From Trichobilharzia regenti (Eukaryota; Platyhelminthes; Trematoda; Strigeidida; Schistosomatidae), in assembly GCA_944472135.2 (NCBI GenBank), contig OX235270.1, forward strand, positions 52,643,267 to 52,707,266: a DNA stretch of 64,000 nt, written 5' to 3'. The position numbers and the translations under genes were made by a program. This document shows, in pieces, positions 1-11,474 of this stretch. The stretch's first letter is position 1. Each line of letters opens with the position of its first letter. The notes beneath the pieces were generated by a model, which made no database searches, was not told the origin of the DNA, and worked only from the letters and a program-made list of their open reading frames with translations.

Positions 1-1187
1 CGCAAATAAGCTTATTTACAAATATGGCCTGAGCACAGTTTAAGATGAAAGTCTTAGTTTGAGAAGCATCTCCCATTATTCCACGGAAATCGTCCTGTAT
101 CCAACATGCGCTACTTTCGAATTGTTTTCCGCAGCCAAAGTTATCCGCCGTCACACACTGGAACAAAGAACACCTGCATAACCCTTATCGAATGGGTTAA
201 CATACTTTTCCTTGCTGTTGTTTGCGGAATCAATCCCTACTACTGATAATGCAAATCTATCTGTTGATAAGTCGTTAAACTCCCGCTAGTGGATTTTGGA
301 TCTCTTCGTGGTACACATCAAATTCATTTGCATAAATTAGGCATTTACATGGACAAAGAACAAGGTCATATATGACTTAAATATTCAGTAAATTCAGTTA
401 CCATAGTTTACACTTCTTTTGAAATGTGAAGCACATCAATGATGCAGAAAAAATCATGAAAATTACATATATAGAATATCATTGATTGCTAGTAATTGTG
501 ACGTCGAATCATTCTACAATAATACATTTAAAAATACTTTGTCATTGCTCTGAAGGACAAGAACACTAGAAAAAAACATACACGCTAGATAAAAGTTCCA
601 TCTCTCTTTCACCGACTTTCCCACTGCACTTGAACGTATTGTGGGAAACAGGTCAACACCTATAGAGACTTAAGAAATACTCACTTTTTGAAAGTTTCTC
701 AATGCGTTTTGGGCTCATACATTTGTGCTGCTTCCCCTTGCACTGATTACCTGTTATAAACTTCTGAAAGAGGCTTCGATAACGAAGCACATTAAAGCCA
801 CAGCTTGTCACATTCAATTCACAAGAGACGCAGAATACTAGACTAGGTCAGTAAGAAGTACTGAAATAGCAAAATATCGTACGTACAGCCACAACTCACC
901 TATTCATCTCATGACAATCTTTGTATTTACTTAATATTATACTCTATTTAACTGCCAAAGCCTTTAATAAGGCTAAAACTTACACTTTGTTCGTATTTCT
1001 TGATTGATCAAAGTCCGGTTGCTTTGAATAAAAACACAGCAACACCAGTGTTTGAGTAAAGCTGTATTTTCATCGAAAACGTTATAATTTCCATTAGAAA
1101 AATATTGTTAGAATTGAACACAGGAAATGTATACTACCACTAAAAGGAGTCTCAACCCTCTCCTTCTAAATATATTGCGAATGTACC
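1..1187. repeat. Non-coding stretch with diverged interspersed repeat, copy A
   Basis: No gene is recognisable. Positions about 250-895 are clearly but imperfectly similar, in the same orientation, to 22768-23873. Shared blocks include the stretches around 331-350, 405-480, 500-600 and 740-890. Copy A lacks the two TIR elements that interrupt the other copy, so it records the empty site at 781-800. The repeat has no ORF and was not assigned to a class. Confidence 0.55.
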
Positions 1188-1505
1188 TGTCAATGCAATT
1201 GAAGATTGAACGATCAATTCATTGTTGTTTGCTCAAAACCAACTTCCCCAATTTTCGCGGAGGCATCAATACGACAGTCATCGTCTCGTCGGTCGCTGTT
1301 CAGAAAGAAGATTAAAAAACCGTCAGAAACCTTATTCATACGTCATTTATATATTGGTGTTACAATAAAGAATCCTCGAGTCAACAATTGGTGTTTTGGT
1401 TTTTGCGTCCGTTATTACTAAGCGTTTCTGAGAAACTTCAAGGAACAGCGTGAGCCAGAGCGTAGCAAGAGCTGGGCATTAACGGTTTACGAGACGCGGC
1501 TGACA
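1188..1505 (+). repeat. 5' LTR of element 1 (318 bp)
   Basis: Bounded by TGTCA and TGACA. It contains a TATA-like TTTATATA run followed within about 20 bp by AATAAA, so promoter and polyadenylation signals are close together. It matches the 318-bp LTRs of element 2 and is shorter than the 365-bp LTRs of element 3. Confidence 0.85.
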
Positions 1506-1650
1506 GTTTCTGACGGTGAAGTCAGTTTTCGACGGTTTTGGACCGCTGGTGACAGTTTGGATAGTCACCGTTCATCTTTCCTGGTCCCGGTCAAGTCCTC
1601 TTTGAACAAGCAATATCTGGAACTATTTTGGAATTTGCTCAAGTTCAACA

Positions 1651-3588
1651 ATCCCTGGGTCAAAGAAGGGACAGAGCGTCTTGGATGCAAACAGGAAAGT
1701 AAGGCATGGTGACTTGTCTGTTAATTGTAACGATGTGTCTGATGTTAAGCATGACATGGTTGATGTTACTGTTTCGCCGTTCAGGGATAATAGGAACATC
1801 AAACTCCCTAAATTTGAACCACGGTGTTTTGATGGAAACCCGGCCGATTATTTACAATTTGTAAAGGAGTTTGAGATCATGCTGAGTGGTGTTTTATTAA
1901 CTGATGAAATGAAGTTAATGTATTTGATGAGGTGTTGCACTGGAGATGCTGCAAGAGCTATACAGTGTTGTAAGTTTATGAAGCCAAAAGAGGGCTACGA
2001 TGAGGCTATGAGCGTATTACATCAAAGGTTTGGAAGACCTTCAATGATTGTAAGGAACGTATACGAAGCTGTCAAAGGTAACGGCAGTCAACTTCAAGAT
2101 GACTCCAAGGCACTTACTGAGTTTTTAGATAATCTTATGACTTATGAGAATATCTAGATTTCGATGAATTGCATGAGTGACCTCAACTCGAGTTTTATAC
2201 TAGAAGTGATAGCAAGACGCCTACCTACTCGACTGCAAAGGAATTGGGTAAAGATAAGCTCCCGTATGGAGGATGAGGGTGTCGAGCCAAAATTTGATGA
2301 TATCCTGAAACTAGTGAAAGATAGTGTCAATCAATCTATGAGCAAGTTTGCCAGTATATTGAATCTCACCCCTAGAATAGAGCAGTCTGAGGGTAAAACG
2401 CAATCATTGATGACGAATAGGCCTCAGAGAGGTGGATATCGAGAAGGCTCCATGATGTCTAGTAATGTATATAGACCTAGTGAGTGTAACAGGTTTCGTA
2501 GTACATCCTCAACAGATAAGTCACAAGATGCAAGACAAGCACGGTTGTGTTTTACACGTTTGCAAGAGGTGCATACAGAGGTGAGCTGTGAACCAGTTAG
2601 CAAGTTCAGTGATAAGCTAAATGTAAACTCCAGGCCTGACTCCGAATTGTGTGACGATAACGGTGCGGTGAAGAAGTCTGTAGTTGCAACTGGTAAGCCA
2701 TTGTTTAATACTATGCCACAGAAGAGAGTTACAGTCTAAAAGGACAGTTCTGACTCCACAAGTTTACAAAGTATTACTAGTCAGAGGGAAGATAAAGGAC
2801 CTTTTGGGATTTGTGATGAGGAATCAAAATTGTCTACTTCTGTTAGTAAAGAGTTTGAAAATGATGAAGTTGACGGTAAAGTGAATATTCGTGATAATGA
2901 TCATGATACTTCACAGTTGTCTTTGGTTGATCATGATGAGATGAGGGATATGCCTACTACTGCTAAGTTGAACAAAGTTTCTGTACAACTTGAAGGTGAA
3001 GTAGAAATAAATGCAGGTGCAGTTGCAGAAGGCATGCATACTTGTGAGGCCGTCAGTGTAAGTGATCAGCATGTAGCCCACCTATCATCAGATCATAGTG
3101 CTAAACCTGAGCTGATAGTAAAACACAGCATTGGTGGTGGTCTTGCAGGTAGACAAATTTCTGAAAGCCGAGCGACAACAGCTTCTGATCCACCGCTAAC
3201 TTCATCAACTGGTATCAATCAGTCGTCGTTGGTGTTGCCATCCACAATGGAACGGACGCCCATCAACTCAAGTATCTTGTACAATGACTACGATAGTATT
3301 GGTGCATTTGAAAGAACGAAAGATATTGGTCAGTTTAGTGAGAATAAGCCAAGTGTAAACGAGAGAGTAATTGTTAAATTGACTTGCATGAATAAAGGCA
3401 TTTCTAGTTTCAACTTACTATTTGAATGTTACTATCTTTGGTGTAAATTACTCTGCGCCTACGCTTGGTTGACCAGATACGTCGTGTGTTTGTTCGTCAT
3501 CTATATTCCACGATACAATGACATGAGCGAGTTGCCGTTCAGATTTGAGGATATAGCTGATAGAAGGAAATCAGCAAATGAACTCTGA
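1651..3588 (+). pseudogene. BEL/Pao gag, start lost and two in-frame stops
   Basis: Gag would package the element RNA in virus-like particles. The frame matches the intact 651-aa gag of element 3 codon for codon with no net indel, but three changes disable it. The start ATG is ATC at 1651, TAG occurs at 2155-2157 and TAA at 2737-2739. The N-terminal third holds a DUF1759-like Pao gag domain, recognisable by LPKFEPRCFDGNPADYLQF and RQRFGRPSM-type motifs. A zinc-knuckle-like C-x2-R-x4-H-x4-C lies further on, with the second Cys replaced by Arg. The tail is hydrophobic. The stop at 3586-3588 falls six codons before that of element 3. Both internal stops are also present in element 2. Confidence 0.8.
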
Positions 3589-3604
3589 GACGATTTTTCA
3601 GCCT

Positions 3605-4049
3605 AGACCGTCAACCTGAGAAGGGTTGTAGGCGTACTGCTGTAAGTCCTACAATTCTTCAAAGGGTGGCGCATCAATGAGCAGTGCAATGTGCTGGGTG
3701 TGTGATTTTGTACATATGTTCATATTGTATATACTGAATTGATATCATCTGTCATCTAGCTGTTAGTAATTCTGTTTGTGTCCAGACGACTTCCACTTGG
3801 ACCATCAACCTGAGGAGGAATGTAGGCGTACTGCTGTAAGTCCTACAGTTCTTCAAGGGTAGTTTGTCGTGCTAGAATTCACAACATTTGATGTAGTGAT
3901 TGTACATATGTTTGTGTTAAATAATTGTGTGAGTTCCAATTATTGTAATTGTTGGTTAATCTTGTGTGTGTCCGGACATTCCACAAATTACAATCGTCAA
4001 ACTGTGAAGGGTTGTAGGCGTACTTGTGTAAGTCCTGCAATTCTTCAAA
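3605..4049 (+). repeat. Three ~193-bp 3' UTR repeats with conserved hairpins, element 1
   Basis: Three diverged units start near 3605, 3799 and 3992. Each contains a short hairpin: TTGTAGG (3626) with CCTACAA (3648-3654); TGTAGG (3821) with CCTACA (3842-3847); TTGTAGG (4012) with CCTGCAA (4034-4040). In the third the changed base leaves a T-G wobble, so pairing survives. An inner ACT/AGT pair extends the stem across a 3-nt bulge in the first two units. The role is unknown; packaging or export signals are possibilities. Confidence 0.7.
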
Positions 4050-4724
4050 GGAATTGCATCGAGACACGATCTGCGAGTTTGTGTGTACTGTTTGTATATA
4101 TGTGTGGTGTGTCATATCATTTGGTGTTTTTGGATTGATTGTGTTTACTCGTTGTTTTCGTACTTTGCTTTCATTGCATAATTTTGTTAAAATTTTCGTC
4201 GTGATTACTTCTGAAGTTGTTTCCAGTCTTCTACATCCGTGAATGAATTGATTGATGTTAAAGACAGCAGATGGGTCGTATACGCCGGGGAGGCTAGGCT
4301 ATTGCTGAGAATGAAACGCATACGGAGATAATTGTTAGCTGCGATCCCACACGCCGGGGAGAAAGAGTGTAGACGACTGAGGCTCGCATACGTCACCGTT
4401 ACTAGAACTGAGGCAGAATGAGTGACAAGCGATTGCAATGGTAATTGGTAGTGAGTAGATAAGAGGATGTGCGTGGAGTATCATGAGGTGGTGCTATGGT
4501 CAGGTTGCGTTCTGCAAGAGTCATTCTAGCAAGTGGCGATTGCGTTGCAAGAGGATGTGTCAAGAGGATGCCTTTAACTGGAAGGCGCAGGTCGTCATTG
4601 ATGTGTGAGACTGTGCTGTGGGTATACACTTGTGGTGTGTTGGCCTTTCTGTTTGTTTTCCATTTCAGCTCTGTCTGATTGACCCAGGCTCTCGCAATGG
4701 CATCCAATTCAACGTGTATTGGTC

Positions 4725-4764
4725 GTGAAGAAAAAAAGGGATGGATCCCTTTTTTGCCTGGGAG
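4725..4764 (+). promoter_or_regulatory. Purine run and palindrome just upstream of 3' LTR, element 1
   Basis: A purine run (gaagaaaaaaagggatgga) is followed by its near inverse, giving a stem of AAAAAAGGGAT with ATCCCTTTTTT. It lies about 15-35 bp before the 3' LTR and could include the polypurine tract for plus-strand priming, although a tract normally abuts the LTR. The palindrome is kept in element 2, element 3 and the array units. Confidence 0.45.
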
Positions 4765-5123
4765 TGTCAATGCAGTTGAAGATTGAACGATCAATTCATT
4801 GTTGTTTGCTCAAAACCAACTTCCCCAATTTTCGCGGAGGCATCAATACGACAGTCATCGTCTCATCGGTCGCTGTTCAGAAAGAAGTCAGGGCAAAACT
4901 GTCAGAAGTAATATTGTGATTTATTATTGTAATATTTGTTCACAGACCTTAATAGAAACATTTTTTATATTTTATTGTTACAATAAAGAATTCTCGAGTG
5001 GCCAATCGGTGTTTTGGTTTTTGCGTCCGTTATTACTAAGCGTTTCTGAGAAACTTCAAGGAACAGCGTGAGCCAGAGCGTAGCAAGAGCTGGGCATTAA
5101 CGGTTTACGAGACGTGGCTGACA
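4765..5123 (+). repeat. 3' LTR of element 1 (359 bp, variant type)
   Basis: Starts TGTCA and ends TGACA. It is identical in kind to the other LTRs up to about 4889, then carries a longer middle segment resembling the 365-bp LTRs of element 3 and the solo LTR rather than the partner LTR at 1188. The mismatch shows that the two ends of element 1 have different histories. Confidence 0.8.
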
Positions 5124-5450
5124 CTCGGGCTCTGTTGTGACTAAAGGGACGGTATGCGAGATTGCTTTATGAATAATCTTTTTTACCACTTCCCAATGTT
5201 CATCCAGAGATAGGTCATCCTATGCTAAGGGCCAGTCTGCGTCGGACAAGAGCCTCCGCATTTCAGCATAGTCAGCCTTACTGTAACACAGACATGATCG
5301 CGTAACATCCCACTGCAAACGCTCACGGAGAAGAAGATCGAAACCTATGACTACATGGTCGCTACATCCTAGAGGAGTCATGATCTGGATCTTTTCGACG
5401 AGTAGTTGGTCACTAGTTAGAATATAGTCGGCGAGAATCCTAACCACTGT
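5124..5450 (-). pseudogene. CR1-clade LINE endonuclease fragment (5' part of the split CR1)
   Basis: Read on the minus strand, this encodes the C-terminal end of an apurinic-type endonuclease domain, with PLGCSDHVVIGFDLLL matching the usual PLG-SDH block of CR1/jockey ORF2. It continues through a stop near 5220 towards the LTR at 5123. The natural continuation of ORF2, the basic linker and then reverse transcriptase, lies at 11793 on the plus strand, on the far side of element 2. One LINE copy has therefore been separated and its 5' part turned round. The upstream edge (5440-5465) resembles the head of the local SINEs. Confidence 0.65.
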
Positions 5451-5829
5451 GCCCCCTACGCACTACGATGAAATACTATTAGAAGATGAACCCTAATAAC
5501 AGGAATTATTAGCGCAGCTACTTCAAATACCAGCTCTGAAAGCATTCATCGTGGTTAGAGTAAGACATGCGGAGTATGCTGGAAGCTGAATGGAAAGCCC
5601 TGCACAAATGCATACCCTCCGGGAAGCAGACGGAGCGTGGGTCTTACGCAGGACTGGAAGGCCAATGCAACACAAGAATTCGGGGCCACACGAGATCAGT
5701 TCTATTAAATCTTGATAAGAAGTTTGTATCAAGCGTCATCAAGAGGGAAGCATGAAGTTAAAGAAACCCAGATGGTACGATAGAGAAGATTTGTAGCTCA
5801 GGTGGATGATTTTGATGTGGTTTTGTTCT
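5451..5829. other. Spacer without recognisable gene
   Basis: Short ORFs occur on both strands (for example 5523-5732 on - and 5567-5755 on +), but none shows a family signature or codon structure that supports a gene. Confidence 0.4.
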
Positions 5830-5959
5830 CTGAGCTGGATGGTTAGTTTGCGAAGCTTTCATCACCTTACTGGGTGACATCTTCAGCGCATACTTCAATT
5901 TGCTGAAGATATCACCCAGTAAGGTGATGAAAGCTTCGTAAACTAACCATCCAGCTCAG
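5830..5959. repeat. Near-perfect foldback: 58-bp arms, 14-nt loop
   Basis: Left arm 5830-5887 and right arm 5902-5959 are reverse complements at 56 of 58 positions around a 14-nt AT-rich loop. Weaker complementarity continues outside the arms. It has no coding capacity and is best described as a foldback or miniature inverted-repeat element. Confidence 0.85.
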
Positions 5960-6446
5960 ATGACAAATATCACCAAAACCTAGATGGATCCTCTTTTGTA
6001 AAAATCGGTGAAACATTCAATTTGGTTCTGACAAGCAGTTGGGCAGTAAAGTTTTATCGCACTTTGAAGCCAAACAGTTGCTTATAATAATCATTAAGGA
6101 AAAACTGGGTGTATTTTAACCACATTTATCGTAATAACTCAAACCAGGAAAGTCCACAGGTTGTGACATTATTCAACCATCAATTATGCAACTATTCTAG
6201 GAAGCCTTTAGTCGAACTATTCCAATATACAATACACGCAAAATGTTTGCTTAAGGAGAGGAGGACGGTTGCCCCTACTCCTAATTTAAAAGCGATATAT
6301 CGGAAAAGTGCGATGAACTGTGGGTTGACAGCACTACTCCAGTTTGTGATAAGGACATTGTGATGCCCAGGTATCTACCATATCAGAAGAAAACTTAGGT
6401 AACACACTACATGAAGAATGGTATTGTTTTAGGAGACACAAGTCCT
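5960..6446. other. Spacer without recognisable gene
   Basis: AT-rich sequence. An 84-codon frame at 6109-6363 on + shows no motif that I recognise. Confidence 0.4.
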
Positions 6447-6590
6447 ACGATGCACACCTGATATCTATGGTCGGCCTGCAAAATTTGAGCTACCGATATC
6501 ACATGCTGAAAATTCCATACTTGTACCAAAATATGGTGTGGAATTAAGGTGTAGTCAAAATAAAGAAAAATAAATTACAAAAATACATTC
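6447..6590 (+). mobile_element. SINE 3' half, 5' truncated
   Basis: The sequence from the CTGATATCTATGGTCGGCC block to the A-rich tail near 6585 matches the body of the SINE at 22312-22517, read in the opposite orientation. The tRNA-like head is missing, consistent with 5' truncation. Confidence 0.65.
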
Positions 6591-7882
6591 AACGAGTTAT
6601 ATAAATTAATGACTACTTGGTGATAAAGTTAAACTCCGCTACTACAAATTATCAATATAATCTACAGAAGCGTCTACCGCTGGAATCGTGTCTAGTAGTA
6701 GAAGCTGTGCACCGGTTGCAGAATAGTCTTCGAATGAGAGGTTCCTGAAAAATCTAAAGGATACTACAGGATTAGTAGTGAAGCGAGTAGACAGTATGAA
6801 CCGGTGAGAAGACGAATAGTCGGGCAGCACACTGTATTTTAGGTTATACTCCGAAGCTATGTATGTCATACCATGAATCGTTTTAAACAGAAGTTATGTA
6901 CAATGTTTCCATTTTTCATATCTAACAAAGAACTGCATAGTCATGTTGTTCCAGAACCCACAATGGTTGCTCACTATTCCCCGACCAGGAGACCTTCCTC
7001 ATCCCGATTACGGATTGATGTCCCAATAACCTCCCTATTTCTACACAGATTTCCGCAGTTTCTCCAATAATTTTCCGAGTATAGCGCTTCTGTATATCAT
7101 ATTCTTAAAGCAACACTCCTTTAGCTACTAGCGTTCCTTCTTTCCTGACCTTCAGCTGCTACCTTCACGTGATGGTCGGGGATATCACAATGACCCACCA
7201 AGCGACACTGGCTGGAACTATCGTTCCTGAAGCTCCTGCCATCCCAGCAAGGTTGTTAGAATAGCGATTAGACTAAGAGCAGTTACCGGTATTGTTTGAG
7301 AATTTTTGACACTATGATGCGGGTCTGTGGTCGAGGCTGTACTGCTGAGGAACAGGTATGTAACGGTGGTCAGGTGTTTCCCTAAAATGACCGGTATGCC
7401 AGCTATGCTGTCTCTCAACTTTGGAGAGAGAGGGCTAGAAAAGGTCGACTCCAACAATTGTATAACCCTAATTACCCTACGGTGATCCGTCACCGGCGGC
7501 GAGTTTATTATTACGGAACCAAACCAAGAAACCGGTTCTTACAGACCATGTGCCTTATATTTCTGTTTACTGCCTCTATTTTGCATTTCCTTTTACTTTC
7601 TTTTCTTGCTTTGTGTGCTACATAATAGTAATAATAATAGGATTTCATCATGAGCTGACACTGATTAGAGATCCACTGGAGAAACTGAGAGTGCTGGACT
7701 GTCCAATGCTCGTAAGGTGAGCGACAATCCTGCTGACGGTTACGGTCAATCAGTGAACAGCACGTATTTGGATAAGTGCTATGTCACAAATTCATTGAAA
7801 GCTATTTCCGCAAGAGTAGAACTTCCTTGGAAACTGAAAAAGGCATTAAATACAATTATGGATAACATATCATTAAAGGTAC
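6591..7882. other. Spacer, unassigned; contains weak RTE-like 3' sequence
   Basis: No convincing gene. The minus-strand 91-codon frame at 7218-7493 has no recognisable domain. Around 7540-7640 a pyrimidine-rich stretch ending in a short trinucleotide run resembles the 3' UTR of the RTE elements at 22.6 and 62.2 kb, but the match is weak. The last five bases, GGTAC (7878-7882), are the reverse complement of the flank of element 1. Confidence 0.35.
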
Positions 7883-8200
7883 TGCCAGCCACGTCTCGTA
7901 AACCGTTAATGCCCAGCTCTTGCTACGCTCTGGCTCACGCTGTTCCTTGAAGTTTCTCAGAAACGCTTAGTAATAACGGACGCAAAAACCAAAACACCAA
8001 TTGTTGACTCGAGAATTCTTTATTGTAACACCAATATATAAATGACGTATGAATAAGGTTTCTGACGGTTTTTTAATCTTCTTTCTGAACAGCGACCGAT
8101 GAGACGATGACTGTCGTATTGATGCCTCCGCGAAAATTGGGGAAGTTGGTTTTGAGCAAACAACAATGAATTGATCGTTCAATCTTCAACTGCATTGACA
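7883..8200 (-). repeat. 3' LTR of element 2 (318 bp)
   Basis: Spans TGCCA (altered TGTCA) to TGACA on the plus strand. It is the same length class as 1188-1505 and is flanked by GGTAC, which pairs with the GTACC beside the element 1 5' LTR. Confidence 0.8.
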
Positions 8201-8930
8201 CTCCCAGGCAAAAAAGGGATCCATCCCTTTTTTTCTTCACGACCAATACACGTTGAATTGGATGCCATTGCGAGAGCCTGGGTCAATCAGACAGAGCTGA
8301 AATGGAAAACAAACAGAAAGGCCAACACACCACAAGTGATTATTATTATTATTATTACCCACAGCACAGTCTCACACATCAATGACGACCTGCGCCTTCC
8401 AGTTAAAGGCATCCTCTTGACACATCCTCTTGCAACGCAATCGCCACTTGCTAGAATGACTCTTGCAGAACGCAACCTGACCATAGCACCACCTCATGAT
8501 ACTCCACGCACATCCTCTTATCTACTCACTACCAATTACCATTGCAATCGCTTGTCACTCATTCTGCCTCAGTTCTAGTAACGGTGACGTATGCGAGCCT
8601 CAGTCGTCTACACTCTTTCTCCCCGGCGTGTGGGATCGCAGCTAACAATTATCTCCGTATGCGTTTCATTCTCAGCAATAGCCTAGCCTCCCCGGCGTAT
8701 ACGACCCATCTGCTGTCTTTAACATCAATCAATTCATTCACGGATGTAGAAGACTGGAAACAACTTCAGAAGTAATCACGACGTAAATTTTAACAAAATT
8801 ATGCAATGAAAGCAAAGTACGAAAACAACGAGTAAACACAATCAATCCAAAAACACCAAATGATATGACACACCACACATATATACAAACAGTACACACA
8901 AACTCGCAGATCGTGTCTCGATGCAATTCC

Positions 8931-9375
8931 TTTGAAGAATTGCAGGACTTACACAAGTACGCCTACAACCCTTCACAGTTTGACGATTGTAATTTGTGGA
9001 ATGTCCGGACACACACAAGATTAACCAACAATTACAATAATTGGAACTCACACAATTATTTAACACAAACATATGTACAATCACTACATCAAATGTTGTG
9101 AATTCTAGCACGACAAACTACCCTTGAAGAACTGTAGGACTTACAGCAGTACGCCTACATTCCTCCTCAGGTTGATGGTCCAAGTGGAAGTCGTCTGGAC
9201 ACAAACAGAATTACTAACAGCTAGATGACAGATGATATCAATTCAGTATATACAATATGAACATATGTACAAAATCACACACCCAGCACATTGCACTGCT
9301 CATTGATGCGCCACCCTTTGAAGAATTGTAGGACTTACAGCAGTACGCCTACAACCCTTCTCAGGTTGACGGTCT
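8931..9375 (-). repeat. Three ~193-bp hairpin repeats, element 2
   Basis: Inverted copy of the triple repeat at 3605-4049. The same TTGTAGG/CCTACAA-type stems and the same wobble-preserving variant are present. Confidence 0.7.
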
Positions 9376-9391
9376 AGGCTGAAAAATCGTC

Positions 9392-11329
9392 TCAGAGTTC
9401 ATTTGCTGATTTCCTTCTATCAGCTATATCCTCAAATCTGAACGGCAACTCGCTCATGTCATTGTATCGTGGAATATAGATGACGAACAAACACACGACG
9501 TATCTGGTCAACCAAGCGTAGGCGCAGAGTAATTTACACCAAAGATAGTAACATTCAAATAGTAAGTTGAAACTAGAAATGCCTTTATTCATGCAAGTCA
9601 ATTTAACAATTACTCTCTCGTTTACACTTGGCTTATTCTCACTAAACTGACCAATATCTTTCGTTCTTTCAAATGCACCAATACTATCGTAGTCATTGTA
9701 CAAGATACTTGAGTTGATGGGCGTCCGTTCCATTGTGGATGGCAACACCAACGACGACTGATTGATACCAGTTGATGAAGTTAGCGGTGGATCAGAAGCT
9801 GTTGTCGCTCGGCTTTCAGAAATTTGTCTACCTGCAAGACCACCACCAATGCTGTGTTTTACTATCAGCTCAGGTTTAGCACTATGATCTGATGATAGGT
9901 GGGCTACATGCTGATCACTTACACTGACGGCCTCACAAGTATGCATGCCTTCTGCAACTGCACCTGCATTTATTTCTACTTCACCTTCAAGTTGTACAGA
10001 AACTTTGTTCAACTTAGCAGTAGTAGGCATATCCCTCATCTCATCATGATCAACCAAAGACAACTGTGAAGTATCATGATCATTATCACGAATATTCACT
10101 TTACCGTCAACTTCATCATTTTCAAACTCTTTACTAACAGAAGTAGACAATTTTGATTCCTCATCACAAATCCCAAAAGGTCCTTTATCTTCCCTCTGAC
10201 TAGTAATACTTTGTAAACTTGTGGAGTCAGAACTGTCCTTTTAGACTGTAACTCTCTTCTGTGGCATAGTATTAAACAATGGCTTACCAGTTGCAACTAC
10301 AGACTTCTTCACCGCACCGTTATCGTCACACAATTCGGAGTCAGGCCTGGAGTTTACATTTAGCTTATCACTGAACTTGCTAACTGGTTCACAGCTCACC
10401 TCTGTATGCACCTCTTGCAAACGTGTAAAACACAACCGTGCTTGTCTTGCATCTTGTGACTTATCTGTTGAGGATGTACTACGAAACCTGTTACACTCAC
10501 TAGGTCTATATACATTACTAGACATCATGGAGCCTTCTCGATATCCACCTCTCTGAGGCCTATTCGTCATCAATGATTGCGTTTTACCCTCAGACTGCTC
10601 TATTCTAGGGGTGAGATTCAATATACTGGCAAACTTGCTCATAGATTGATTGACACTATCTTTCACTAGTTTCAGGATATCATCAAATTTTGGCTCGACA
10701 CCCTCATCCTCCATACGGGAGCTTATCTTTACCCAATTCCTTTGCAGTCGAGTAGGTAGGCGTCTTGCTATCACTTCTAGTATAAAACTCGAGTTGAGGT
10801 CACTCATGCAATTCATCGAAATCTAGATATTCTCATAAGTCATAAGATTATCTAAAAACTCAGTAAGTGCCTTGGAGTCATCTTGAAGTTGGCTGCCGTT
10901 ACCTTTGACAGCTTCGTATACGTTCCTTACAATCATTGAAGGTCTTCCAAACCTTTGATGTAATACGCTCATAGCCTCATCGTAGCCCTCTTTTGGCTTC
11001 ATAAACTTACAACACTGTATAGCTCTTGCAGCATCTCCAGTGCAACACCTCATCAAATACATTAACTTCATTTCATCAGTTAATAAAACACCACTCAGCA
11101 TGATCTCAAACTCCTTTACAAATTGTAAATAATCGGCCGGGTTTCCATCAAAACACCGTGGTTCAAATTTAGGGAGTTTGATGTTCCTATTATCCCTGAA
11201 CGGCGAAACAGTAACATCAACCATGTCATGCTTAACATCAGACACATCGTTACAATTAACAGACAAGTCACCATGCCTTACTTTCCTGTTTGCATCCAAG
11301 ACGCTCTGTCCCTTCTTTGACTCAGGCAT
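9392..11329 (-). pseudogene. BEL/Pao gag with two in-frame stops
   Basis: The initiator ATG is intact here (11327-11329), unlike in element 1, but the same two nonsense codons follow the YENI and RVTV residues. The frame is colinear with the 651-aa gag without net indels. Downstream of the second stop the two pseudogenes encode identical residues. Shared stops mean that the two copies descend from one dead copy, or that one arm has overwritten the other. The degenerate zinc knuckle and hydrophobic tail are retained. Confidence 0.8.
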
Positions 11330-11474
11330 TGTTGAACTTGACCCAATTCCAAAAAAGTTCCAGATATTGCTTGTTCAAAGAGGACTTGACCGGGACCAGG
11401 AAAGATGAATGGTGACTATCCAAACTGTCACCAGCGGTCCAAAACCGTCGAAAACTGACTTCACCGTCAGAAAC

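Larger units (their letters stand above)
1188..5123 (+). mobile_element. BEL/Pao-type gag-only LTR retrotransposon, element 1
   Basis: The element runs from TGTCA at 1188 to TGACA at 5123 and carries LTR, leader, gag, a long 3' UTR and LTR. No protease, reverse transcriptase, RNase H or complete integrase is present, so it is non-autonomous. Its two LTRs differ in length (318 and 359 bp), which is not expected of one simple insertion. The 5-bp flanks also differ (GTACC left, CTCGG right). The segment 1188-4889 is almost identical, inverted, to 8076-11792. The left flank GTACC is the reverse complement of the flank GGTAC at 7878-7882 beside element 2. This suggests the present element is a recombinant half of two former insertions. 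Confidence 0.85.

Noticed and set aside
5830..5959. A hammerhead ribozyme like those in schistosome SINE-type satellites
   Set aside because: The CUGAUGA and GAAA core elements are not present in the needed arrangement; the sequence is a simple long hairpin.
7218..7493. A 91-aa minus-strand gene
   Set aside because: No recognisable family; length is within chance for this DNA.
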